NCBI GenBank assembly: GCA_030427205.1
Contig: JAUHXC010000065.1
Location: forward strand, 1-46,162
DNA length: 46,162 bases
DNA from: a bacterium
GTDB taxonomy: Bacteria; Myxococcota_A; Bradymonadia; UBA7976; UBA1532
Direction: 5' to 3'
The notes under the pieces were generated by a model. The model was not told the origin of the DNA. It was given only the letters and a program-made list of their open reading frames with translations, and made no database searches. Below, piece after piece: positions 7,825-19,800 of the stretch; the first letter of the stretch is position 1, and every line of letters begins with the position of its first letter. Both the position numbers and the translations under genes were made by a program.

Positions 7825-10800
7825 TCAGCGCTTGAAGACGTAGCGCCCGGCCTGGATGAAGTTCATCGGGTCGCGGGACTTGCCGTCGACCCGCACCTCG
7901 TAGTGCAGGTGGGTGCCGGTGGTGCGGCCCGAGCTGCCCATCTCGCCGATGCGGGCCCGGTAGCGCACCGTCTGGCCCTCGCGGACGAGGCTGCGCAGCA
8001 GGTGGCCATAGCGGGTCGTCACGCCGTTGCCGTGATCGATCTCGACCATCACCCCATAGCGGCCGCGCTTGCCGGAGAAGACCACCTTGCCGGGGGCCGT
8101 GGCGCGCACCGGGCTGCCTTCCGCGCCCGGGATGTCGAGGCCGCCGTGGAAGCCCCACTCGCCGTTGATCGGATCCAGCCGCCGGCCGAATCGGCTCGAC
8201 ACCCGGAAGTCGTCCACCGGCGGCACCAGCGGCATCTCGCGCAGCAGCTTCTCCAGCGACTGCAGGCGGTCCATACGGCCGTCGAGCTGGCTGACCACCG
8301 GCCGCCCGCTCTTGCCCGCCTCGTCGTCCGCCGCCCGCCCGCTCAGCGCCGCGCGACCTGCCAGCGCCTCGAGGCCGCTGTCGGAGACCTCGATGAGCGC
8401 CGGATCGGCGTGCAGCAGCGAGGTCCCGACGATGACGTCGGCGTCGTCCTTGTGCACCGCCGCCGTCGGATCGAGCGCCGCGCCGTAGCGCTCGCCGTCC
8501 TTGGGCGCCTCGCGCAGTTCGAAGTGCAGGTGGGTATCGCTCTTCTCGACGCCGGTCCGGCCGACGCTGCCGAGCACCTGGCCCTTCTGCACCCGCGCGC
8601 CGATCTCGATGCCCGGCGCCACCGCGGCGAGGTGCATATAGCGGCTGATGCGGCCATCGTCCTGCTCGAGCTCGACGTAGATCCCGGCCCGCCAGCCGTG
8701 GCTCTTGATCCTGCGGCCGCCGCGCTCGATCCACTTGGGCCGGCCCTGCCACGCGGCGCGGTCCTGCACGTGGATGATCTTGCCGGCGCTGACCGCCAGC
8801 ACCGCGGTGCCGATGGGCGCCGGGATGTCGATGCCGTTGTGGTGGCTGTGCCCGCGGGGGCCGAAGCCGCTCATCACCTCGGTCTCGCCGGGCACCGGGT
8901 TGACGTACTCGCTGGTGCCCTCGGCGATGAACGGACCGCCGGCTCCGGTCAGCGGCGCGTCGTCGAGGCCGGCCACGACGATCGGGGTCTTGCCCAGCTC
9001 GGGGTTGACCATCGCGTCGAAGTCGACGCCGGTCGCCGTCAGCGCGGTCTCGATGGCCTGGATGTTCTGATCGAGGCGACCGGCGAGGCGCTCGTGCACG
9101 TCGACCTGCTTCTGCTTGAGCTCGTCGATGTGGCTCTGCAGCGCCGCGACCCGCACCTCGAGCGCCTTGTTGCGCTCGGCGGCGTTGTCCCGGCTCGCGT
9201 CCGCCGACGCCAGGATGTCCTTGACCGCCCCCAGCTCCTCGCGCATCTCCAGGTCGCGGAAGGCCAGCTCGAGCATGACCTCGTCGAGCGGCTGCCCCTC
9301 GTCGTCGAAGAGCGCGATGGCCCGCTCGGTGGGCATGTCGGGGCCGAGCTCTTCGCCCTTCAGCTCGCGGGTGACCTTCTCGAAGGCCAGCTGCGTGGCG
9401 CTGACCCGACGGGCCAGCGACTCCGAGACCCGGGTCAGCCGGGCGTTGTCCTCTTCGGTCTCCGAGAGCCGATAGCTCTGCACCGCGAACAGGCCGCCGG
9501 TGACGCCCATGAGCACCACCGCCGCGGCGAGGCCCACGTAGAGATAGCGCCGGCGAGGCGACGTGCGCCGCAGGACCCGCACCTTGCTGGCCTTGATCGG
9601 CTTGACCGGCGACCGCTCCCGCGGCGCGCTCGACTCACCGGGCGCCTGCAACGCCGCCGCCGTCGCCAGCGGCAGGGCCGTCATCGCCGCCGCCCCCGCG
9701 CTCGCCGCCTCCGCCGCCGCCTCGGCCGCCCGGGCCGCCGCCGCAGCCTCGGCCGCCGCGCTCTCGGCGGCGCGCGTCACCGCGGCCAGCCCCTCGCCGT
9801 CGACCTCGGCCCGCAGCGGCCGCTCGCCGATGCGCTCGACGATGCGATCGACCGCGCGCTCCAGCGGCGCCTCGACCGCGCGCTCCACCGCGCCTTCCAC
9901 GTCCAGCGCCTCGGGCGGCACCATCGGCGAGGCGTAGGCCGCCGTATGGCGGATCGCCTCGGGCAGCGCCGACGGGCGGGTCGCTGCGGCCGACGTCACG
10001 ACATCGTCGAGCTCGATGGGCTCGACGTCGATCGAGTCGAACAAGACGAGCCCGTCGTCCCCGGCCTCTTCGTCCGCCGAAGACCGCAGCGTCGGCGCCG
10101 GCCCGTCGCCGTAGAGATAGGCGTCGAGGGCCGCGTCTTCGGCGTCGAGCAGATCGGCTTCCCCGATCCACGAGGGATCTTCGGGCGACGCCGCCCGCGC
10201 CGCCTCGGGCGCCGCCACCTCGGCCAGCGCCCGCCGCGACGGCCCGTGCTCGGGCCACGCGTCGAGGGCCTGACGATAGAACGCCGCCGCGCGCTCGGGC
10301 TCGCCGAGCAGCGCCTTGAGCGCGCCCAGGCGATGCAGCCGATCGGCCCGCTCGGCCGACTCGATCGCGTCGCCGTGGTGCATCAGCAGCGCCTGCCCCA
10401 CCTGGAAGGCCCGCGCCCAATCCCCCTGGCGGAACGCGAGATCGGAGAGGGCCATGAGCCCCGGCCGGTGGGTCCCGTCGAGCGCCAGCGCCGCCTCGTA
10501 ATGACGGCGGGCGGCGGCGTCGTCGTCGAGCGCGTCGGCGCAGCGGGCCGCGGCCAGATGCCGCTCACGCAGCCGGCTCGGCTCGGCGTCGGGCTCGGCG
10601 GCGATCAAGCGATCGAGCAGCACCGCCGCGTCGGGCCAGCGGCGCTCGGCCAGGGCGTGCTCGGCGAGTCGACGCAGCGCCGGTCCGTGATCGGGCGCCG
10701 CGGTGAGCGCCTGGGTCCAAGCCTCGACGGCGCCGGCCATGTCGCCGAGCGCGTCGGCGTTCAGCTCGCCGAGGCGGGTCGACCAGCGCGCGCGCTCCTC

Positions 10801-13800
10801 GGCGTCGCCGGCGGGCAACAGCCGGGTCAGCAACCGCGCGGCGTCGGGCGCGTCGCCGGCCTCTTCGGCGAGGGCCAGCAGCCCCTCCAGGACATCGCGG
10901 CGACGCGGATCGTGCTCGGCGGCGGCGCGCAGGCTGGCCCGCGCCCCATCGGCGTCGCCCAGGTGGTCCCGCTGGATGTCGGCCTTGGCGATCCACGCGT
11001 CGCGGGCGGCGCCGCCCGTCGACCAGCGCGCCAGCCGATCGAGCGCCGCAGCGCACGCCGGCCAGTCGCCTTCGGCCCGGGTCAGCTCGACGAGCAGGCC
11101 GAGCAGCTCGGGGTCGTCGGTGCGATCGGCGACGGGCGCCAGCGCCGACCGGGCCGCGGCGCGGTCGTCGAGTCGATCGAGGCACAGCCGGGCCAGTCGT
11201 CGACGCAGCTCGACGCCGTCGCCGTCCGCGTGGGCCAGCTGGCGCACCAGGATCTCCATCAGCGGGCGCCACTGCCCGTCGGCCGCGTACCAGCTCGCCA
11301 GCGCGTCGAGGGCCTCGGCGTCGCTCGGGCTGCGCTGAAGCACCGCCTGCCACGCCACCTCGGCCTCGGCCCCTTCGCCCGCGTCGGCGCGCAGACGGGC
11401 CAGGCGCCGCCAGCGCTCGAGGGCCTCCGCCTCGCCGGCGGGCGTACGCAGGCGGGCGACGAGGACGTCGGCCAGCGCCGCCTCGTCCCCGCGGCGCAGC
11501 GCGTCCTGCTCCAGCCCTTCCAGCGCGGGCACCGAGCGCGGATCGATCGCCAGCGCCCGCCGCCAGGCCTCCGCCGCGGCGTCCGAGCGCCCGTGACGGT
11601 CTTCGAGCGCGGCAAGACGCAAGGTCAAAGCCAGCGCCGGGGCGCCGTCGAGATCATCGAGGGTCTCGCGCCACAGGTCGCCCAGCTCGGCCCAGCGCCC
11701 GCTGGCCTCGGCCAGTCGGCTCACCTCGTCGGCCAACCCCGGATCATGGGCCCGCTCGGCGAAGGCGCGGGCCATCACCTCGAAGGCCGGACCGGCGTCG
11801 GGCAGGCGCGCCTCGAGCACGCCGGCGACCTCGCGGTAGAGCTCCTGCCGCGCCGCCGGATCGGCGACGCCGTCGAGCCCGTCGAGGCGCAGCGCGGCCC
11901 AGGCCTCGACCTCGTCGGCGGCCAGGTGGGCGTCGACCAGCGCCGCCTCGGCCTGCGGATCGTGGGGCAGCCGGCGCAGCACTTCGCGCCATGCCCCGCG
12001 GGCCGCCGCCGGGGCGTCACGCCGCTGCTCCAGCTCGGCGATGGCCCGCCAGACGTCCGCCTCGGCCTCGGCGCCGCTCACCCGACCGAGCTTGCGATCG
12101 AGCAGCGCGCGCACCGCGTCGTGATCCCCCGCGCTCCGCCGCAGCGCCTCGAGCGCATCGGCGGCGTCGTCGGCCTCGGGATCGAGCGCGAGCACCGCCC
12201 GCCAATGCTGCGCGGCCTCGCGCGGCTCGACCCGCGGCGCCAGCCAGCGATGCAGCACCGGACGCAGCGGATCCGCGGACGGGATCCGCTGCAGCAGCGC
12301 GCGGGCCAGATCGTCGCGGGCCTCCAAGTCACCGTCGAGCCGCGCTTCCAGCCGCCACAAAGCCCGCAGCGCCTGCTCGTCCCGCGGGTCGCAGGCGCGC
12401 ACCGCCCGCCACGCCTCGGCCTCGGCGGCGGGATCGTGCAGTCGATCGGCGAAGATCCGCGCCCGCGCCGTATGCAGGGCGGCCGCCTCGCCGGGCATGC
12501 TCACCGCCCGCTGCCCGTAGAGCGCCGCCAGATCGGCCCAGCGCTCGCCGCTCTGCAGCCGCTGGATCAAGCGGGCCAGCGCCTCGCCATCACCCGGCTC
12601 GGCCGACAGCCGCCGGCGCCAGAAGGCTTCGGCCGCCGCGGTGTCGGCCAGCTCGCCCCCGTAGAGGCTCGCCAGCTCGGCCTCGATGCCTGCACGGCGC
12701 TCATCGCCGACCGCGTCGGTCAGCGACGCGAGCAGCGCGGCCCGATCGGCCTCGCGTCCGGTCGCCCGCGCCAGCCGGGCGAGGCGCGCGTCCTCGTCGT
12801 CGGCCTCGGGCTTCAGCCGCAGCGCCTCGGCAGCGGCTTCGAACGCGCCGTCGAGATCACCGGCGCGGCTGCGCAGATCGGCCAGCTCACCCAGTCGGGA
12901 TACGCGCTCGTCGCTCGCCTCGACCGCTTCGAGCGCCCGGGCCCACAGCTCGGCAGCGCCGGCGGCGTCCCCGCGACTCGCCCGCAGCGCCGCCAGCCGC
13001 TCCGCCAGCCGCGGGGCGTCGTCCCGCTGCAGCGCGCCGTCGAGCGCGGCGAGCGCGGCGAGCGCGACGGTCTCCGGCAGCCGCTCGACCAGATCGGCCA
13101 GGCGCACGGCCAGCTCGACCCGCTGATCGGCGGTGGATCGGGCCGGGATCTGCGCGCGGTAGACCTCGGCGACCGCCTCGGCCGGCAGGTCGGCCTCAGA
13201 CGCAATGACGGCAGCCAGCGCCTCGGCGTCACCGGGCGCCGCCGCGAGGACGGCGCGCCACGCCTCGAAGGCTTCCGCCGTCCGCCCGAGCCGACCAGCG
13301 ACCCGGGCCAGCGCCCGTCGGCTCTCTTCGTCATGGGCCCGGAACCGGCGCAGCTCGGCCACGTCGGTCCAGCGATCATCCGCCGCCAACGCCGCGTCGA
13401 GCGCGTCGAGCGCGTCGACGTCCGCGTCGGCGAACAGCGCGTCCCACGGCCGGCCGGCGTCGGCCAGCACCACGGTCCGAGCGGCCCACGCGGCGGGGTC
13501 GCGCTCGGCGTCGCGGGCGCGCTCGAGCATCTCGACCCAGCCGTCGGTATCGCCCACCGCCAGCCGCGCCATCGCCAGCGCGTCGAGCGGCGCTCGGGTC
13601 GGGTCTGCGGCATGCACCGCCTCCAGCGCTCGATGGCGATCGTGCGGCTCGAACGCCGGATCGGCGCCGATCTCGATCAACCCATCCAACGCGGCGGCGT
13701 CGATCGCCGCGGCGGCGATCTGCCGATCGACCAGGGCGCTGCGATCGCCCGCGGCCCGGTCATGCGCCGCCAGGCGGGCCAGGGCCTCGCCGTCGGCCGG

Positions 13801-16800
13801 GGCATGATCGAGCACCCGTCGCCACGCATCGACCGCAGCCTCGTCGCCGAGCCCGCGGGCCAGCCGGGCCCAGCTCGCCGCGTCGTCGGCCTCGACGGCG
13901 GCCTTGCGAGCGAACATGCGCCAGCGGGTCGGATGGCTCGCCGCGAGCTGCTCGAGCACCGGCTCGAAGAGCGGCCCGCCCGCCACCGCGTCGTACAGCG
14001 CGTCCCAGCCCGCCTCGCCCAGCCCCGCCTCGAGGGCGGCGAGCATCAGGCGTCGGGCGACCCGCTCGGCGACCGGACGACAGGCGTCGGCGAGACGCAG
14101 CGCACGGCGCGCCGCGTCGCGGCAGGCCGACCACTCGCCGGCCGCCGCCCGGGCCAGACCGATGCGATCGAGCACGTCGATGGCATCCCAGCCACCATCG
14201 ACCATGGCATGGGAGGAGTCATCGATGGCATCAAACATAACTCCACTGCCATCAGACATCTCATCGACAGACATCCCATCGACAGACATCCCATCGACGG
14301 AGTCATCACCGATGGCATCCAGCGAGCGATCGCCCGTCACGGTCTCGGCGAGCAGCTCGACGGTCGCGCCCGGATCGAGCTCGGCGCCCGATGCCTTCAG
14401 CGCGCGCTCGAGCGCGTCGGCGGTGGCAGCCGGCGCCATGCGCCCGCTCTCCACCGCCGCCAGACGCAGGGCCAGCCCGACCGCGCGGCTCGGCGCCACC
14501 CGCTCGATCTGCTCGTCGAGCAGCGCCGCGAAGCGCTCCGTGCGGCCATGGGTCCGGTGAATCCGCTCGATGGCATCGAGGATCTGCCCGTCCCCGGGCG
14601 CAGTCATCAAGGCCACCTGCCACGCCGCGAGGGCCGCGTGCTCGTCCCCGCGCCGTTCGCCGTGCAGCCGAGCCACGGTGACCCAGCGATCGCGCCCGCC
14701 GTCGGCCTCGGCGTCGAGGGTGGCCAACGCGACCCGATCGTCCCAGCGACCCACCGCTTCGAGCAGCGTCTCCGCGGCGGTCCAGCCGGCCGGATCGTGG
14801 GCATAAGCCGTGCGCAAACCGCGCCAGGGCGTCCGGCCCGGCTCGCGCAGGTCGTCGGCCAATGCGACGAGCGCCTGTCCCCGGGCCTCCGCGGTCGGCA
14901 ACAACTCCAGCGCTTCGAGGCGCACCGACAGCGCGGCCGACCCCCGCCCGCTGCGCTGATACAGATCGGCCAGCCGCGCGAAGAGCGCCGGGCGGCGGGT
15001 CTCGTCGACGACGACGCGCAGCGGCGGCACGGCCCGGCTCGCATCACCCAGCTGCAGGGCGACGTCGGCGATCTGAACCGCCAGCTCGACCCGCGCGTCG
15101 GTGTCCGCGGCCTGCTCGAATCGGCGCTCGAGCACGGCGCACAGCTCATCGAGGCGGTCGGTCTCCCGGTGCAGGGTCGCCAGCGCTTCGAGCGCCTCGG
15201 CGTCGGCCGGATCCGCAGCGAGCACGTCCTGCCAGACCGCAGTCGCTGCGCCGGGATCCCCCCGTCGTTCAGCGTGCAGGCGGGCCAGCGCGCCCAGCAC
15301 CCGGCGCTGTTCGTCCGCCGGCAGGCGGTCGGCGTGGCGGGCGAGCACGCCGGCCAGCCCGTCCCAGTCTTCGGCCGCGGTCAGCAACGCTTCGAGGCGC
15401 ACCCGGGCCGACGCGCGCTCGGCGTCGTCTGCGGCCCGCTGCCAATGCCGGCGGGCATGACTGATCGCCGCCTGGGGCATGTACAGCCGCTCGGCGTAGA
15501 GCCCGCACAGCCAACCGTGCAGCCAGCCGTCCGCGCGCTCGCCGGACGCGTCGACGATCCGCTCGCCGATCTCGGCCAGCGGCGGCCACGCGCCGGTCTC
15601 TTCGGCGAGGGCGTGCAGCTCGGGCAGCAGCGCCGCGTCGGGGCGCTCCTCGAACGCCGCGAGCAGCGTCCACAGGGCGTCCTCGGGGGTGCGCAAGCGA
15701 CGGTGTTGCACATCGGCCAGCCGCCGGCGCAGCGCCGCCCGCTCGTCGGGATCACGGCTCACCGCCAACCGCGCGCTCAGCACCTCGGCCAGAGCCGGCC
15801 AGCGCAGCGCCGCGTGGTGGATGTCGGCCAGGGCGGCGCACGCCTCGGCGTGGCCCGGCTCGGCCTCGAGCACCCGCTCGTAGAGCCGGCGCGCGGTGCG
15901 CGGGCGCCCCAACTCGACGTAGATCGCGGCGGCCCGCAGCCGGTCGACGCCGGTCTCGGCCAGCAGATCCGCCAGCGCAGCGGTCTCGCCGGCGCTCTCG
16001 TAGAGCCCCATCAGCGCGGCGACCGCCTCCCGGTCGAGCGCAGCCTCGGCGCGCACGGCACGCCAGGCGGCGATCGCGGCCAGGGCGTCGGCGTCCGCCT
16101 GAACCTGACGCGCGTGGGCCCGCAGCAGCTCGAGCCGCCGGGGATCGTCGGTCGCCATGCGGGCCAACAGGCGACGGCGCGCGACCACCACCTCGCTCGC
16201 GTCGCGCGATGCCTGATGGATGGCCCACAGCGCGGGGGTGCAGTCGGGCTCGGCGGCCAGAGCGGCCCGCCAGTGTTCGAGGGCGCGCCGGCTGCGCCCG
16301 CGCTGGCCGTGCAGCTCGGCGAGGCGCACGTGCAGCGGCGCCGGGGGCTCACCGGCGTCGATGCGCTGTTCGAGCACGGCCACCAGCGACTCATCGTCGC
16401 CGCCGGTGGTCGACAGCAGCCGATCGAGCGCCGCCAACGCCGCCGGATCGTGCCCGCCGCGCAGCTCGAGCACCATCTCCCACAGCCGGCGCGCATCGGC
16501 GGGCCGACCCAGGCGCTCGGTGGCCAGCGTCGCCTGCTCGATACGCACCGCGGCCTCGTCCTCGCCCTGCAGGGTCTCGGCGAGCCGGTCGAGGGCGTGG
16601 TACAGCGCCGGCCACGCGGCCCGGCTGCGCTCGATGTCGACCAGTCCGGCCAGAGCCCGCCGCTCGCGGGGGTCGAGGGCCAGCGCCCGGCGATACCAGC
16701 CCGCCGCCTCACCGGGGCGGTCGAGGTGCTCGGCGGACAGGATGCCCAGCGCCAGCGCGATCGTCGGCCGGGGCTCGAGGGCCATCTGCGACTCGAGGAT

Positions 16801-19800
16801 CGGGCGCAGGGCGCTCCACGCCTCGTCGGCGACCAGCAGGCGCGCGAGGCCGTCGAGGGCTTCCCGGTCGTCGGGATCGACGGCGTCGTGCAGGCTCCGC
16901 CACGCGTCGCGCTCGGTATCGGCGTCGCCCTGCGCGCGGGCCAGGCGAGCCATCGCGCGCAGCACCCGGCCGCGGGCGGGCACGGCGGCGATGCGGCCTT
17001 CGACCTCGCGGCACAGCTCGAGCAGCGCGCGGGGTCGGGCGACCCGGTTGCCGAGTCGGGCGGCCTCTGCCGCGAGCCCCTCGTCCTCGGGCGCCAACCG
17101 CCACGCGGCCGACATCCGCTCGAACGCGCCGAGCGGATCCTGCAGGTGCCGCTCGCGCACATCCGCCGCCTCGCGCAGACGGGCGATACGCGTCGCCGGC
17201 TCCGCCGACTGGATCTCGCGGTCGAGCATCTCGGCGCAGTAGCGCCAGTCGCCGGTCTCGGCGTAGAGCTCGGCCAGCAGACGCAGGGCCTTGCCGTGAC
17301 CCCGAGGCACGTCCAGCGCCGGACGCAGCGTATCGATCGCGCGATAAGGGTCACCCAGATCCCGATGCAGGGCCGCCGTGGTCAAACGGGCGTCGATCGC
17401 CTGCTCGGCGGGCAGCGCCTGGATGTGGCGGGCCCAGACGTCGGCCAGGGGCGCCCGCCGATCCGCCGCCCGCTCGAGGCGATCCAGCTCGCCCATCGCG
17501 TGGGCGTCGCCGGGCACGAGACGCAGCAGCGCGCGCCAGGCATCGGCCGCGGCCCGGGCATCGCCCATGTGCGCTTCGAGCATGCCCGCGAGGCCGCGCA
17601 GCAACGCGGGGCGCTCGGGCGGCGGGCGGCGGCGCACGAGATCACCGTAGAGATCCTGCAGCGCCGACCAGCGCCCGCCCGCGTGATAGGCCGCGAGCAA
17701 CGCGCGGCCGGTCTCCGGATCGGCGGGATCGATCGCGCGGGCCCGCTGCAGAGCGTCGATCGCCCGGGCGTTGTCGTCGAGTCGGGTGATGCACAGCGCG
17801 GCGATGCGCCGCAGCCGCTCGGGGGTCGGCGCGCGCTCTTCGAGCAGGCGCACCAACGCCGGCCACTGCGCGGTCTGCGCGTAGAGCCGGGCCAGGGCCT
17901 CGGCCGCCTCGTCGTCACCCGGCTCGGCCCGCGAGACGCGGCGCCACGTCGCGATGGCCGCCTGACCCGCTTCGGGCTGGCGGGCCTGAACCCGGCCCAG
18001 GCGGCGCAGGGCCGCCAGCCGCTCGCTCTCGTCCCGGGCCCGCGCGACCCGCTGCTGCAGCAGCGACGCCAGCACGCTCCAGTCACCGACGGTGCTGCGC
18101 AGGCGCTCCATGCGGGCCAGCGCCTCGGCGTGATCCGGCACCCGATCGAGCACGGCGCAGTATTGGGCGATGGCCTCTTCCGGCGCCCCGAGGTGCTCCG
18201 CCTGCCAGCCGGCCAGCCGCATGCGCAGCGGCACCGCCTGCTCCACCGGCAGCCCCTGCTCCAACGCCGCAGACCACGCCGTCGCGGCCGCCTGCCAGCC
18301 GTCGGCGGCCTCGGCCAACGCCGCGATCGCCGGGCCGTGCGCCCCGTCGTCGGGCTGCTCGGCGAACACCGCCAGCCGCGCGGCGAGCGCGTCGGCGGGG
18401 CGCGCGGCGCGCTCCGACAACAGCTCGGCGGCCCGCAGCCGCAGACCGGCGCGACGGACCGGGGGCTGCGCCGCAGCGCGCTCGAGCAGGATGCCGGCCA
18501 GGGTCGTCCAGTCTTCGCCCGCGGTCAGCAGGCGATCGAGGGCCTCGAAAGGCTCGTCGGCCACGGGATCGAGCGCGAAGAGCCTGCGCCACGTCTGCAC
18601 CGCGCTCGCCGGATCGCCGAGCTGCTCCCGCAGCGTCGCCACCCGACCGAGCAGCGCCCGCTTCTCGCCGCCGTCGGCGAGGGTCCGCTCGCGCGCGGCG
18701 AGCACATCGGCCAGCGCCGCGTCGTCGCCGACGATCGCGTACAGATCGGCCAGCGCCGCCAGCGCCTCCTCGTCCCCCGGCGCCGCGCGCAGGACCTGGC
18801 GCCACGCGTCGATCGCCTGGCGCGGATCGTCTTCGCCGTGACACAGCCGACCGATGGCCCGCCAGCGATCGACGGCCTCCGGCGTATCGTCGGGCAGCCG
18901 CGACGCCAGCCGCGCCTCGAAGCGGGCCTGCTCGGCGGTCTCGCCGGCGCCGGCGTGCAGCGCCGCCATCACCCGCAGCGCGGGATCACAATGGGGGTCG
19001 GCGTCGAGCGCCGCCTCGTAGTGCAGCCGGGCGTTCTCCGGGTCCTGGCGCCGCTCGGCGGTGTGGGCGGCGCGCACCCAGAGCGCCGCCGACGCCGGGC
19101 CGTCGACGTTCTGGGCCCGATCGACGAAGAGCGCCTCGAGGTCGTCGAGGCGTTCGTTGGCGGTGAAGAGCGTCTCGAGGGCCGACCAGGCGGGGGTCGG
19201 ATCACCGCCGGACGCGAGGATGATGCCCCAGGTCTCGATGGCCGCGTCGGTCAGCCCCTCGCGCTCGGCGAGCACCGCGCGCTCTTCGAGCAGCGCCCGG
19301 CGCACGCCCGGCTCCACGCCCCGTTCGAGCATCTCGCCGAGCACCGTGAAGAGGTCGCCGGGCCGGTCGAGCCGGCGCAGCAGCTCCGCGCGCTGAGCCA
19401 GGGCCTCGCCGTCGTCGGGCCACTCGGCCAGCAGGCGGGTGTACTCGGCGAGCGCCGCATCGGGGTTGTCGATCGGGCCGGCGAGCAGGCGGGCGATGCG
19501 CCGGGTCAGATCGCGCCGGGTCGAGTCGGCGGCCGTCTGACGCCGCAGCGCGATGAGGATCCGCAGCATCGCCGCGTCGTCCCGGCCGCCCTCGGCGGCG
19601 CGGGCCTGAGCCCGCAGGACCCGCTCGTCTTCGGGGGCGATAGCCGCCGCCCGGCGCAGCGCCTCGTCGCTGGCCTGCGGGTCGCGCCCGGCGAGCCACG
19701 CGTGCAAGCGCAGCTCGACCGCGACGGCCGCGTCGGTGCCGGCGACCGCCTCGGCGGCCCGCTGCCAACGCTCGATGGCGCCGCTCCAGTCACCGGTGGC

